Assembly: GCF_000247695.1 (NCBI RefSeq)
Contig: NW_004624742.1
Location: 5,278,703-5,342,702, forward strand
Direction: 5' to 3'
Length of the DNA stretch: 64,000 nucleotides
DNA from: Heterocephalus glaber
Lineage: Eukaryota > Chordata > Mammalia > Rodentia > Bathyergidae
In this document: positions 31,051-41,600 of the stretch, one piece after another
Position numbering within the stretch: the stretch's first letter is position 1
Layout of the letters: each line of letters starts with the position of its first letter
The notes under the pieces: generated by a model
What the model saw: only the letters and a program-made list of their open reading frames with translations
What the model was told of the DNA's origin: nothing
Databases searched by the model: none
Translations under genes and position numbers: made by a program

Positions 31051-31242
31051 AAGCTGATATTCTAAAAGACAGAACAGAGACAACAAAGCAAATCAGCATA
31101 TGTGTAATATGTACCTATGTGTTGCTATTTCACTTAACAACCATGTCATATGTTTCTAGTGTGCCAGGAGCTGTTCTAAATATTTTATAAATATTAACTC
31201 ATTTATTCATCATATCAGTCTTACAAAGTTGATACTATTTTC

Positions 31243-31345
31243 ACCCCTCCCTCCTCTTCGTCCTTCTCTCCCTTTCCTCCTTCTTTCCCTCCTTCCTTCT
31301 TTTCTTCCTTCCCTCCCTTCCTCCCTCCCTCCCTGCCTCCCTCTC
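31243..31345. repeat. (TTCC)n/(CCCT)n low-complexity tract
   Basis: About 100 bp of imperfect TTCC and CCTCCC units with almost no purines. Confidence 0.9.
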
Positions 31346-31347
31346 TT

Positions 31348-31545
31348 CCTTCCTTGTACAACCAATTGAACCCAGAGTCTTCACATTAAGCTACATCCCC
31401 AGGTCTTTTTTTTTTTTTTTTAATTTTGAGGCAAGGTCTCACTAAATCTCACTATATCACCTGAGCTTCAACTTACTATTCTCCTGCTTCAGCCTTCCAG
31501 AGTAATAGGGTTAGAGGCGAGTGCTACCATGCCTGGGTTATTCCT
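31348..31545 (-). mobile_element. B1-dID composite SINE
   Basis: Antisense ID-like unit (CAATTGAACCCAGAGTCTTC, AAGCTACATCCCCAGGTC), T run, then antisense B1 (GAGGCAAGGTCTCACTAAAT to TACCATGCCTGGG). Confidence 0.7.
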
Positions 31546-31772
31546 AGTTCATGGCAGAGACAAGCCATAAACAGTTGGGCTAAGTAACTGCCTGAAGATC
31601 ATACAGCTCCTAAGTGGTGATTTGAAGCTGAGTTTAGCTTAGGCTTATCTTAGGCTATCTCTTATTGTACAGTGGCACCAAAGGACTTAAAGAGCAGGGC
31701 CTTCTCTAAAGTCAAGTGTCTTTTTAGTGTGGTATCCTTTCATCACTGTTTGAAATCCAGGTGACTGTAGCA

Positions 31773-31852
31773 CAGTGATGGCAAACCTTTTAGAGCTTTC
31801 AATGGTACAAATAGCCCACTGTGGCACGGGTGCCATAGGTTCACCACTATTG
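31773..31852. mobile_element. hAT-type miniature inverted-repeat element
   Basis: An 80-bp unit with 16-bp inverted ends, CAGTGATGGCAAACCT and AGGTTCACCACTATTG (12 of 16 pair). The 8-bp flanks CTGTAGCA and CTATAGGT share CTnTAG and both fit nnnTAnnn, the target form known for Buster-type hAT elements. It holds a short internal palindrome (GGCACGGGTGCC). It is non-autonomous. Confidence 0.65.
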
Positions 31853-31860
31853 CTATAGGT

Positions 31861-32355
31861 CCTGCATCTGGATACAAACTTAGGAAGCTACTCAGATTGG
31901 CCTTGTGTTTTCTTGTCCATGGCTAATTTATGCACAGCCTATGATCTCTGATCAAGTTTTTATATCAGAAAGCCAAATTTTAAAATGCTCCCTGCTCAGA
32001 AAAAGCTAGGCAAGAGTCTTTCTTTGTGTAGATCATGGCATATGAGAGTTGGAAGGAGGCCCTTAAAGATGATCCCCACTGACCCTCTTAGATACTAATA
32101 GGAAAACCGAGGCCAGTAGAGGAGCCGTGTCTTGCCTGAATTTAAACAGTTAGGGATGCACCAAGATCAGTACCTTCTCAGGATGCCCAGGTATGGTATG
32201 TTTGTTGTACTGGTGGTTTGCAGCCCTTTCTATTTGAGGAGACTTTCCAGAACTAGGCTAGTACAAGGCTAGGCTGAGAGAGTGTAAAGTTTGGGTCTGG
32301 TAGCACTGGAACTAGAAAGGAAAGGAGAAAGGTCAGCTCAAGGCATACAGTCTTT
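31861..32355. other. Mostly unassigned, with a MIR fragment
   Basis: About 32075-32190 is a decayed antisense MIR (CTAATAGGAAAACCGAGGCC, TTTAAACAGTTAGGGATGCA). The rest is unassigned. Confidence 0.45.
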
Positions 32356-32425
32356 TATTTATTTTTTGCAATGCTGGGGATTAAGCCCAAATCCTCTACC
32401 TCTGAGCTATATACCTCTGGCTTCC
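32356..32425 (-). mobile_element. Old tRNA-type SINE fragment
   Basis: TTTTTTGCAATGCTGGGGAT, then CCTCTACCTCTGAGCTATAT. Confidence 0.6.
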
Positions 32426-32842
32426 AATGCCTACCCTTCTTACCTACAATCATTTTGAGTGACACCTCCTAGGAAACCTGAGATCTTGGTGAACTTGTGC
32501 AGGTTACTTTGAGTCCTTTTCTTCTTTGTCTTAATATTTGATACTGACATCCCTGCCCTTCACCAAGATACCATAATGTCTTGATTCCCCTCACTCCTGT
32601 ATTTGTTCTTCTGTCATCTTCATGGGTTCTGTTTCCGTCCCTTGATTTTAAAAGCTCGAGTTCACCCATACCCTCACATTTTCTCCTGTGTCCTATTCTT
32701 CCTTTTCTGTAAGATGGAATGAGGAAAGAGGCTGCCCACAGCCTGGCTCTGGGCAACCTAGCATTTAATAGAGGGGCTTAATAGGTGACAGTTGGGGTTG
32801 TGCAAGCTAGTGGACTTAGATTGTGGACTTAGATTCTTTATC
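32426..32842. other. No gene or clear repeat seen
   Basis: An open minus frame (32469-32756) crosses it, without recognisable domain or splice context. Confidence 0.4.
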
Positions 32843-33238
32843 TGTCTGTTTTTCATTACCATAATGGAATACCTGAGGCTGGTTAACTTTATAAAGAGAG
32901 AAATTTACTTAGCTCACAGTTTTAGGGCTGAAAGTACAAGATTGGGAGGCCCCGTTGGTTTGGCTTTTGGTGAGGACCTTATGGCAGGAATGTGTGTGAG
33001 GAAGAGATCGCATTGCCAGACGGGAAGTGGAAGGGGTTGGGAAGGAGCTCGGCTTGCTCCTTTTTTTAACAACTCTTTTGCCAGAACTAAGGGGTCCCAC
33101 CTTAATTCCTTCTGAGGGCAGTTCCCTCAGTGACCTAACAATTCCCATTAGGTCCCACCACATCTCACATCTTTACACAGAGGACTATGCTTCCAATATA
33201 CAAATCCTTGGAGGATTAAGCACATCCAAACCATAGCA
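32843..33238 (-). mobile_element. Solo MaLR-type LTR
   Basis: On the minus strand it begins TGCTATGGTTTGGATGTG and ends near ACAGACA. On the plus strand it shows GGAATACCTGAGGCTGGTTA, CTTTATAAAGAGAGAAATTT and GTCCCACCACATCTCACATC. Length about 396 bp. The 5-bp duplication is no longer clear. Confidence 0.75.
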
Positions 33239-33266
33239 GCCTCTATTATTGCAAATAGGCTATTTT

Positions 33267-33355
33267 GGACCAGGGATTTAGCTCAGTGGTTCTAGCGCCT
33301 GCCTCGAAAGCACAAGGTCCCGAGTTCGATCCCCAGTACCAAAAAAAAAAAGGAT
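33267..33355 (+). mobile_element. ID SINE with intact box B
   Basis: GGACCAGGGATTTAGCTCAG, GAGTTCGATCCCCAGTACC, A11 tail. GGCTATTTTGG / GGATATTTTGG flank it. Confidence 0.95.
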
Positions 33356-34070
33356 ATTTTGGTCCCCACATTTACTCTTCATTTACTCTCACTTTCAGAG
33401 GGCAAAGAAGGGTATTATTTATTCACGGAAGACCCTTTGGAACTCCAACATAACCTTAGCAGACACATAGATGCAAGGTCTTTGGGTCATGTTACTATAG
33501 TCTGTGGATCATATTTACCTACTTTTTAAAATAAAAATGAACCTTTTTGTATCTGTATTATAAATATTTTCCCAGATATTTTATTTCTTTATGACCTTAT
33601 TTATATAATAGTTGTGAGTGTTTGTACAAATATGCATTTCATATTTTTTAGCGCCTCAAAGTTTCCACTCTTTTTTTGGAAAGTGTCACCTAGTCTCAGT
33701 TTATATATATAGTCTCCTAAAATTTCTTGCACTGTATTTTTACCATTGTACTCTTCTTTCTTTCTTTCACAAATTAGGAATATTATTTTTGTATAAAGTT
33801 TAAATTAAAGTCCTCTTTTCCCATGTGGATAACCAGCTATGCCAGCATTATCCATTCTTGTGCAATATAGTATCTGTGGTTATAACAGTGTGCAGGTTTA
33901 TTAAAGGGACAGGCTCTGCTGCACATTGGTGCTTCATCCTGCACCACACAGTTGTGCTGTGGCCTTGGGCGTGTGGCAGGCACCCTGACAGCAGTGCTGC
34001 TGTGCTAGCGATCCACTCCAGGCCTCTGCTGACCTCAGTGGCGAAGCTACACCACCTTTTGCCTTTCAGG
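33356..34070. other. Unassigned; end may be retrocopy 5' UTR
   Basis: AT-rich until about 33885, then GC-richer. The part just before the ATG at 34071 may be the 5' UTR of the ARRDC4 retrocopy, but I cannot confirm it. Confidence 0.35.
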
Positions 34071-35256
34071 ATGGGTGGCGAGGTGTTGTTCCTAGTGGTC
34101 ATAGGTTCCAGGGGTGGCGTGAAGATCCTGGGTCTGGTGTTTGAGGACCTGCATGAGGGCTGTTACCACAGCGGTGAGATGGTGGCCAGGCATGTGCTGC
34201 TGGAGGTATGCAAGCCAGTGGCCCTGTGTGCACTGCGCTTTGAGGTCCAGTGCCAGGCCGCTGCCTTGGAGGTGGAGTACCCGAAAGTGTGCCTGAGCCT
34301 GTGCGAGTCTGTGGCCTATGAAGGCGTAATTTTTTTTACAGCCCGGAAAACATGAATTTCCATTCTGCTTTCAACTCCTCTCTGAACCTTTGATGACTTG
34401 ATTTACTGGGAAATACGGAATTATTCAGTACTGCATGAGGACAGTTTTAGAGTGACCCAAGTTACCTGATCAGAGTGTAAAATGGGAATTGTAGGCTGTT
34501 AGTCATGTTGATATCAGCAAACCAGCATTATTGAACCTGTATTGAAAACTCAAGAAAAAATGCTTGGCTGCTGGTTTTTCATTTCTGTTCCAGTCTTGGT
34601 GAGTGCCAAAGTTGAAAGAAAGAGATACTGTAATGGAGAAGCTATTCCTATCTATGTAGAAATAGGATTGTTCTCCTTGGCTGATTATTTCCCAAATGGC
34701 TATTTTCTAAACCCAGATGTATTTGGCCAGTGGGAAAACAAACTTTCACATGGTTGCTAACATGTGAGGAAACCACACTGACCTACTGGAGAGCAAAACT
34801 CTAAAACTTTCACCTGTTACTACCTTTATCCTGGATTGTTGCATTATCAGAGTGGACTGTTCCTTAGCTGTAGATATTGACATTTCTGGTGCTGAAAAAT
34901 TGATGCTCAAACTACCATTGGTCATTGTTACAGTTCTATATAATGGTTTTGGCAGAAACTCCAGGAACTGTCAGCCAGTTCAGTATGGATATGAGCTGGT
35001 TGACACTGACCCTGCCAGAACAGCCTGAACCATCTCCAAATCACACAGATGTGGTATGAGAGGAAGAATTCTCTAGATTCTGGTTTTTACCCCCAGCACC
35101 CTTACTGTGAGGGAGAAGTGTGTTATCCATGTTTGCCTGCAAACAAGAATTCCAGCTTCAGCCTCCACTTCTTTATTCAGATCCACATGCTAATGATATA
35201 GAGGAGACCCATTCTGTTTCAGAGAATGAAGGTATTTCAGAAATCACTGTGTTTAT
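34071..35256 (+). pseudogene. ARRDC4: Processed pseudogene of ARRDC4 (alpha-arrestin)
   Basis: An intronless copy of the mRNA for arrestin domain-containing protein 4, an adaptor that recruits NEDD4-type ubiquitin ligases to membrane proteins. It starts MGGEV at 34071, with GLVFEDLHEGCYHSGE (arrestin N domain) and GKHEFPF-type sequence near 34345. KTQEKMLGCWFF and SAKVERKRYCNGEAIPIYVE at 34542-34670 open the arrestin C domain, and a PEQPEP-like segment follows at about 35010. The tail region reaches about 35256. About 25 codons of the N domain are missing near 34265, many stops follow (the first at 34352) and frameshifts occur. Both PPxY ligase-binding motifs are spoiled (PPNY is SPNH, PPLY is PLLY). 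It cannot make arrestin. Family assignment rests on recall of the protein and is firm. Confidence 0.85.
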
Positions 35257-36340
35257 CATCAAATTAGAATGTTAGCTCTTTTCCCTTGCCTTTTTTGGGG
35301 AAGAGAAAGGAAAGATTAACTTAACATAAATGAACATCAAGAGTGAAGACAATAGAAATTAAAGATTACTAGAACTTTCTAGTGGGCCAACACAATTGTC
35401 ACACAAGTTTATATGGCGTCCATCTGTCTCCTTTAGGAGTGGGTTGAAGCTGTGAAGAGTGAAGATGTAGTAGAAATGCTGGTGGTGGTACAGCAAGTGA
35501 GGGAGGGCCTGCACTGACTGCTGAGAAGTGATTTTAAGGGATGGAAACCTGTGTAAGGAAGCCTTTCAAAAGGCTTCTCAAAGTGAAGCTACAGTGTTCT
35601 GAATTTAAGGTGATGTGGATTCACTTGGCAGACTTGGTTTTGAGAGTGTAGAAGCATAGAAGTATGCATGAATAGGAAAGTGGCTTACTCTAAATACTCA
35701 GACCTTCAAGTTCTAGGGTCTTCACGGATTTCTTATCATATTACCTCATCAAAGATCAAGGTCCTTGGAAATCTCCTTTCTTGAGATCATGGTCATAAAG
35801 GTCCTAATAAGATAATATAGTTTTCACTCTTTCAATAGTAGGTTAAAAAGTACAGTACTTTATAAGTTGGCTGTGCAGTATTAGGAAACTTGGAAAGGCT
35901 TCCTTGAAAAGCCTGCTGCTTCAAACGGGAAAGATTAATTTTAACATGAAAATGTGTTTTGTTGAAAGCTATACTTTTTACCACCCTTAAGTACTTTAAC
36001 AGGATATATGTTTGATTGTCTTCATATATTATTTATGTAGAGACACAGCAGAAAAAGGAGGGAAGAAAAGGTCAGATCTTTAGGATGCCACACAGTCAAA
36101 AAAAGGCATTTTCTTATCCTACCTCTAATGGGATTATCAGAGATGTTTTAAAAACTCTAGGCCTAGTCAAACTTATTTGGAATTTCTGCTATTTATAGCA
36201 GTAATCTCATCTCACGTATCATTAAATCTGAAATTAGGCCAAGGAAAAAAGATCTATAAAGTTAGCATTAAATAGAAATAAATATATATATATCTAAAAG
36301 TAAAAAATAAATGTAAACTCAAAGAACTGGTAGAAATGAT
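35257..36340 (+). pseudogene. ARRDC4: Probable 3' UTR of the ARRDC4 retrocopy
   Basis: Repeat-free sequence continuing from the coding part, without an A tail where coding similarity ends. It may be the retrotransposed 3' UTR. Its end is uncertain: an A-rich stretch lies at 36280-36360, and an AATAAA (about 38003) much further on. Inference only. Confidence 0.35.
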
Positions 36341-36918
36341 TTTTTTTAAAAAAAGACAAATTTAACTCCTATCAAGAGGCTTAAGTAAATTGATGGCAGT
36401 CACTGCATAATACATTGTTTTTCCAATTTTTTCAATAATTCTATTTAAACTGTGATTTTCCATATTGTTTTGCTGCAGTGTTTTATCATTTAACCTCACA
36501 TATTCAGAAAACAGGATTGTGTTGCTGCTAGAAATTTCAGCACTGTGTTTACTGTACCCTCCCCTTCCTATTCATAGTCACATGCTCACTGGCTTTTCCA
36601 TTGATGTGAGTTTTGTGAGCTGAGAACATTTCTGGATACATAAATGGAAGGGAGATAGGGATTCCCATAATAGAAATTTTGGACCAGCTGCTTCCTAAGG
36701 GTTTGATTTAGAAACCCTGGTGCTTTCTAGGCAGAGTATTATACTTGATTTGATAGAATTATTAGTTTTTCTTTCAATCAGTATGTTCACTTAGAAATAG
36801 AAAAAACTCCTCTATAGTTAAATTATGTATTTAAAAATCACTTGGCCATTTGATCAGGAAGTTTTCTACAAAAATTAAGTAAATACATGCTTTTCATCCT
36901 CTGAATATACCTCTCCTC
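36341..36918. other. No gene or clear repeat seen
   Basis: AT-rich, unassigned. It may still belong to the retrocopy's 3' UTR. Confidence 0.35.
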
Positions 36919-36919
36919 T

Positions 36920-37009
36920 AAAAAAAATTTTGGTACCGGGAATCGAACTCAGGACCTTGTGCTTTGTGAGGCAAGTGGTGGAACCACTGAGCTAAAATCC
37001 CCGGCCCCA
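36920..37009 (-). mobile_element. ID SINE
   Basis: GGTACCGGGAATCGAACTCA and ACTGAGCTAAAATCCCCGGC. Confidence 0.9.
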
Positions 37010-37122
37010 TGAGCCAGTGTTTTAAATCACATTGTACAGTGGTTATACCAGTAAGTATCACAAAACTTATTCCTTGCTTTGGTTTCTAAAGGTCTTTCAC
37101 TGTGCTGTATTTTCTGTATATC

Positions 37123-37209
37123 TTTTTTTTTTTTTGGTACCAGGTATCAAATTCAGGACCTTGCACTTGCGAGGCAGGAGCAGTGCCACTGAGCTAAATC
37201 CCCGTCCTC
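37123..37209 (-). mobile_element. ID SINE with target duplication
   Basis: T13 head, GGTACCAGGTATCAAATTCA, ACTGAGCTAAATCCCCGTCC. CTGTATATCTTT is repeated on both sides. Confidence 0.95.
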
Positions 37210-37515
37210 TGTATATCTTTAAATAGATATGTGTATTTAACTTCTGTCCAAACAGTTCATCTTCAGCTATTAATTTGACTTCTAAGCTATAGTTTACATG
37301 TCATGTCAAGAAATCATCCATTTCCATGAAACCAAAACAAAGGGAAAGAAACAAACAGTATAGACAGAAAATTTAATTATTTGGCTTCATATAGTGAAGC
37401 AAGCACTTAATGAAATCTTTCAGTAGGATCGCTCTGTTTATTTGATCTGAGAAATCATGAAGTCTGCCCAGCAGAACTGAAGCAAAGTTAGCTTTGTGAC
37501 ATTTAAGAGAAGATC
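37210..37515. other. No gene or clear repeat seen
   Basis: A 300-bp unassigned AT-rich spacer. Confidence 0.4.
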
Positions 37516-37517
37516 AA

Positions 37518-37668
37518 GCCAGCTGTGGTGGTGCACGCCTGCAATCCCAGCACTCAGGGGGCTGAGGTAGGAGGATTGATGTGAGTTCGAGGCCAGCCTG
37601 GGTTACATAGTGAGTTTAAGGACAGTCTGAACTACATAGTGAGAACTTGCCTCAAAAAAAGAAAAAAA
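37518..37668 (+). mobile_element. B1-type SINE with internal duplication
   Basis: AGCTGTGGTGGTGCACGCCT, GGCCAGCCTGGGTTACATAG then GACAGTCTGAACTACATAG, A-rich tail. Confidence 0.9.
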
Positions 37669-37787
37669 GAATAGGTCAAAGGTATGACTTGATATTGGTA
37701 TGCAAGCTTGACCTTGAGGAGTAGGTATGCAAGAATAGGTCAGAGGTATGACTTGATATTGGTATGCAAGCTTGACCTTGAAACTGC
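37668..37787. repeat. Tandem duplication, 64-bp unit
   Basis: Two copies start at 37668 and 37732 with AGAATAGGTC and share GGTATGACTTGATATTGGTA and TGCAAGCTTGACCTTGA. Differences are few, so the duplication is fairly recent. It begins in the A tail of a B1. Confidence 0.9.
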
Positions 37788-37789
37788 AT

Positions 37790-38150
37790 ACCATTTTTTA
37801 ATCAAGATAACATTTTATGAACATAGAAAACTACATTGGCACAGAGAAAACCTGTGAATGCGATAAAAGTTTACCTGCTATTCTTTATTCCATTCTTGCT
37901 TTTGTTTAGTTTGAAAATAAAATTGGCCTGAGAATTTTCCTTTGATGAAAAATGTTTTGAAATCCCTGGGTAAAACTTTACTCTTTGTGTTTTTGTTTTA
38001 CACAATAAACTCAGTAGACAAGTTTGTGTTTTTTGATAAGTTAACTATGAGAGCTTTCTTTTTATCTTTATTAAAAATGTAACAGTTTAACTCATAAGAA
38101 AAAAAGATTGTATTTTGTATTCTTGTTTGAACTCCATGAGTTCCTTTTCT
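37790..38150. other. No gene or clear repeat seen
   Basis: AT-rich spacer with an AATAAA at about 38003. Confidence 0.4.
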
Positions 38151-38151
38151 T

Positions 38152-38241
38152 TCTTTCTTTTTTTTGGTACCAGGGATTGAACTTGGGACCTTGTGTTTGC
38201 GAGGCAGGTGGTGGAACCACTTAGCTAAATCCCTGGCCCTG
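38152..38241 (-). mobile_element. ID SINE
   Basis: TTTTTTGGTACCAGGGATTG, CTTGTGTTTGCGAGGCAGGT, CTTAGCTAAATCCCTGGCCC. Confidence 0.95.
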
Positions 38242-38247
38242 GTTCCC

Positions 38248-38351
38248 TTTGTTTGTTTGTTTGTTTGTTTGTTTTGGTACTGGAGATTGAACTTGGGTCC
38301 TTGCGCTTTTGAGGCAGGCAGCATAACCACTGAGCTAAATCCTTGGCCCCT
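38248..38351 (-). mobile_element. ID SINE
   Basis: (TTTG)n tail, GGTACTGGAGATTGAACTTG, ACTGAGCTAAATCCTTGGCC. It stands only a few bases after the previous ID; GTTCCCTTT flanks it. Confidence 0.95.
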
Positions 38352-38404
38352 CAGTTCCCTTTCTTAATGAAATGATTACTAAAAAAAGTATTTGATTCTT
38401 AAAA

Positions 38405-38565
38405 ATTTGATGTTTGGGGTAGGGGGGTTTGAGACAGGGTTTCGCTGTGTAGCTGGTCTTGAACTCCCTATGTAACCTAGGCTGACCTTGAACTTATGGT
38501 GATCCTTCTGCCTCAGCCTCTGGAATGCTGAAATTATTAGTGTGTGCCACCATGCCCAGCTATGA
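38405..38565 (-). mobile_element. B1-type SINE with internal duplication
   Basis: GAGACAGGGTTTCGCTGTGT, TAACCTAGGCTGACCTTGAA, CACCATGCCCAGCT. Confidence 0.9.
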
Positions 38566-38606
38566 AAATTTGATTCCTGAAAATTTTCAGACTAGGTTTT
38601 AAATGT

Positions 38607-38607
38607 T

Positions 38608-38643
<36 letters not shown>

Positions 38644-38815
38644 TATACACATATATATACACACACACATACAAAGCAAATATATTTGTACATATACAAA
38701 TATACAACAAAAATATATAAAGTATAAAATGTGTATGTAAAGCATGTATAAAATATATAAACACATATTTGTATATAAATATATATACATGTATCGGTAA
38801 TATATACACATATAT
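38607..38815. repeat. (CA)n and (TA)n mixed microsatellite
   Basis: Pure (CA)n at about 38607-38634, then alternating CATATA and ATATATA tracts to 38815. Confidence 0.9.
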
Positions 38816-38897
38816 GGGGCCAGGGATTTAGCTCAGTGGTTCCACTGCCTGGCTACCAAGTGCAAGGTCCTGAGTTCGATCCCTGGTACCAAAAATA
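38816..38897 (+). mobile_element. ID SINE inside a microsatellite
   Basis: GGGGCCAGGGATTTAGCTCA, GAGTTCGATCCCTGGTACC, short A tail. TA/CA repeat continues on both sides. Confidence 0.9.
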
Positions 38898-38960
38898 TAT
38901 ATACACAAACACACACACACACATATGTATGTAATATGTATATATGTGTATATATCAGGT
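38897..38960. repeat. (TA)n/(CA)n microsatellite, second half
   Basis: ATATATATACACAAACACAC and the following ATATGTATG units continue the array interrupted by the ID. Confidence 0.85.
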
Positions 38961-39329
38961 AATATGTAAATTGGTTTAGCCATTCCACAATGTATATGTG
39001 CATCAAATAATTTATTTCTTACCAAATTGAACTATCCATGTTTGTTACTTTTTATGAATATTTTTATTTATTGCTGATTTTCTGTTTTGTTTTACTGATC
39101 TATTTCTTCTTTAAATTTGAAGCATCATTAGTCTATGCTGTCTTCATATTCTGGTGATCCTCCCAAGTGCTAATATTACGGGAATGTATCACTACATCTG
39201 GCTCTCCTATTTCTCTATTTCTGTTTTACTTTATAATATGTTCTGGTAAGACAAATCTCTCTTATTGTTCTTTTTATAATTTTCTTAGTGATTTTTAGTT
39301 ATGTATTCTGTATATAAATTTTATAAAAT
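38961..39329. other. Unassigned, with a B1 remnant
   Basis: A truncated antisense B1 can be made out at about 39140-39205 (GGTGATCCTCCCAAGTGCTA, CACTACATCTGGCT). The rest is AT-rich and unassigned. Confidence 0.45.
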
Positions 39330-39478
39330 GGCATTACAGCACATGTCTATAATCCCAGCACTTGGAAGGCTGAGGCAGGAGGATGCCTTGAGTTCAAGGC
39401 CATCCTGGCCTATATAGTGAGTTCAAGGCCAACCTTAATTACAGAGTAAGACTGACTCAAAAACAAATAAAAATTTTT
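39330..39478 (+). mobile_element. B1-type SINE with internal duplication
   Basis: GCACATGTCTATAATCCCAG, GGCCATCCTGGCCTATATAG then GGCCAACCTTAATTACAGAG, A-rich tail. Confidence 0.9.
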
Positions 39479-39705
39479 CATTATAAACCTTGTTGATATT
39501 TTAATTGGAACGAATTCAATGTGTATGTTAATTTTGAGGAAACTGACATTTTAAAGCTTGTAGATCATCTTCAAGACTATGGCATAACTAGATACTCTTT
39601 TATGTCTTCTAACATTTTCTTCATTTAGAATAGATATAAGTATAATTTTGATTGCTTAAATATTTTCCCCATTTCCTTTTCTCTTGCTTGATGATAAAGT
39701 TCCAA
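39479..39705. other. No gene or clear repeat seen
   Basis: A short AT-rich spacer. Some L1-like phrases (GTTGATATTTTAATTGG) hint at an old antisense L1. Confidence 0.3.
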
Positions 39706-39803
39706 TTTTTTTTGATACTGGAGAACAGACTTGGGGGCACTCTACCACTGAGCTATATTCTCAGTCCTTATTTTTTATTTTGAGACAGGGTCTTGCTAAG
39801 GTC
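39706..39803 (-). mobile_element. Truncated B1-dID composite
   Basis: Antisense ID-like unit (TTTGATACTGGAGAACAGAC, CACTGAGCTATATTCTCAGT), then only the first bases of an antisense B1 (GAGACAGGGTCTTGCTAAGG). Confidence 0.65.
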
Positions 39804-40785
39804 CTATTTGGGGGATGATAGACTGGCAGAAGGAGAAGAAACCAAGGGATAGTGATCTAACAATGAAAAGACTATTTTGGATGGTGTCTAAAAACTAAAA
39901 ATGTATCATTTGGTATGAGGGGTTCACACAGATGTCTGGGGTCAGGTTGTTTTAGGGAAGACCTAAGGTGTGGCCCAAGCAATTTGTGTTGAGAGAGGTC
40001 CTGCTGCCTTGTAGGCCATCTCAGAGATGGGTCCTTAGTGGTCAGAGGCCATACCAGGAATCTTCACAGGCCTGTATGTGGAGTGGTTGTAGACTATATA
40101 GGTATATTCCTTCTGGCCTTGGAAGCCTTCACTGCCTTTCTTCTAAAGTAGCCAAGTTGCCGTCGGAGCCCTAAAAACACCGTCACTCACTCTTTCAGCT
40201 GTTAGAGACAACCCTGACTAATCAACAGTGCCAAGAATCATGCTCTTCTAACATCCATTTTGATTTAAAATCTCTTATGTTTGAGATGGACTTTTCTCTG
40301 TTGACAGTGGGCTGGGTTTGTCTTACTCTTTAGGTGTGGTACTACTGGCTTGTGGTAAATCCTGATTGGAAAACAATATAAACACATTTCCTGGTAAATG
40401 TATAAATACATATATGGATGTTGGTTGTTCCCCTCCCTAGCCCTAACATACACTGAAGAAGAAGCAATTTGAAGCAATTCAGACATGCTCAGCATCTGGC
40501 CCTCATAAAAGGTCTTGAGTGAGTCATGACTGCACCAGCAGAGCAGGCTTGTCCTGCCTGTGGAGAGCATTGTATTTACCTCCTATTCTCTTTTCCTCCC
40601 GTTCTGCCTGTGATCCTCTCAGACCTTGCTTTATGATGATCAGTCTGATTTGTGTGTAAAGATACGGGAAGGATATGAATTTGGGGAAGGGCAGCAAGGA
40701 GAAGAGGTGGAGGACCTAGAGAGCTACATATTCCATCCAAAATCACTTGTTTTGGAGAGAGCAACCTGTTTTCTGCTTTTGAGAA
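39804..40785. other. Unassigned low-repeat region
   Basis: About 1 kb without repeats. An open plus frame follows a strong pyrimidine/AG site at 40622 (TTLLYDDQSDLC-type start), but it has no donor and runs into a MIR, so it is not called as an exon. Confidence 0.4.
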
Positions 40786-40789
40786 GAGA

Positions 40790-40910
40790 ACAACAAAGTA
40801 GTAGAAAGAACCTTGGGACCTTTCTTCTAGCAACAGGCCACTGAACCTACTGGCACTTTAGTTTGCTTATCTGACAGTTGGGACCAGTAATAGCTGCCCT
40901 GTTGAGTTGA
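40790..40910 (+). mobile_element. MIR SINE fragment
   Basis: Sense MIR: CTTTAGTTTGCTTATCTGAC and GGGACCAGTAATAGCTGCCC. Confidence 0.55.
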
Positions 40911-41455
40911 GAGGAGGGAGAACTCTTCCTTCAGAGAATTGCTGAGTGGCAATTCTGGGGTGATCTCCTTAAATATCCTCTCTTCCAGTGCTCAAGACAA
41001 ACCCCTTGTAGGTGGCTTTAGATCATGCTCTAACAGAAGGACTTGCTCCTTGAGAGGCTAAGTGGCTTATCCCAGTTATCCCATGTCTTATCTGGCTCTA
41101 GACCCCGTTACTTGATACTGACATTGATGTCAAAGGACATTATTATGATCGCCTTCTGGGAAGGGGAAAAACAAGGTGGCTTTCCTGATCCAAGGCTTGG
41201 GATAATTCTTGGGTCATCCCTTTCCACAGAAGGGCTAGTCAGCCCCAGTTCAGTTTCTTCAGAGCCCTGCTGTCTGTTGTGGGAGCAGGCAGGTTGTTAA
41301 TCTGATAAATGGCTTCCTGCTAAGGTGGGAGGGGTAGGCTAGAAAGCTTCTGTACTGCCCTCCAGAGTGGCAGGTGGAAGACTCTGGTGACTTTGCCCAT
41401 AGAAGCACCTTATGACTATGATCTGAGAGGATGAGGGCTTTGGGGATCACTTGGC
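40911..41455. other. No gene or clear repeat seen
   Basis: Non-repeat sequence of balanced composition. Frames of 80 to 117 codons on both strands overlap and lack support. Confidence 0.4.
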
Positions 41456-41459
41456 CCTG

Positions 41460-41600
41460 GGTAGGAGTCTTGGTTCTGCTTCTTGCTAGCACTGTTATCT
41501 TGAGTTGTCCAAACTTTAGTTTCCTCTTCAGAAAAATGTAGGTGATAATGCTTACTGTGGGTACTGTTTTGGCTAATAAATGAGATAGTGTGTTTAACAC
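41460..41600 (+). mobile_element. MIR SINE
   Basis: Sense MIR: GGTTCTGCTTCTTGCTAGCA, AAACTTTAGTTTCCTCTTCA, GCTAATAAATGAGATAG. Confidence 0.7.

Larger units (their letters stand above)
31160..31630 (-). mobile_element. MIR SINE split by a microsatellite and a B1-dID
   Basis: Antisense MIR start (GTGCCAGGAGCTGTTCTAAA, TCATTTATTCATCATATCAG) and end (GGGCTAAGTAACTGCCTGAA, CATACAGCTCCTAAGTGGTG). Confidence 0.75.

Noticed and set aside
40622..40850. Acidic open frame after a strong acceptor
   Set aside because: No usable donor; the frame runs into a MIR, and no protein family is recognisable.
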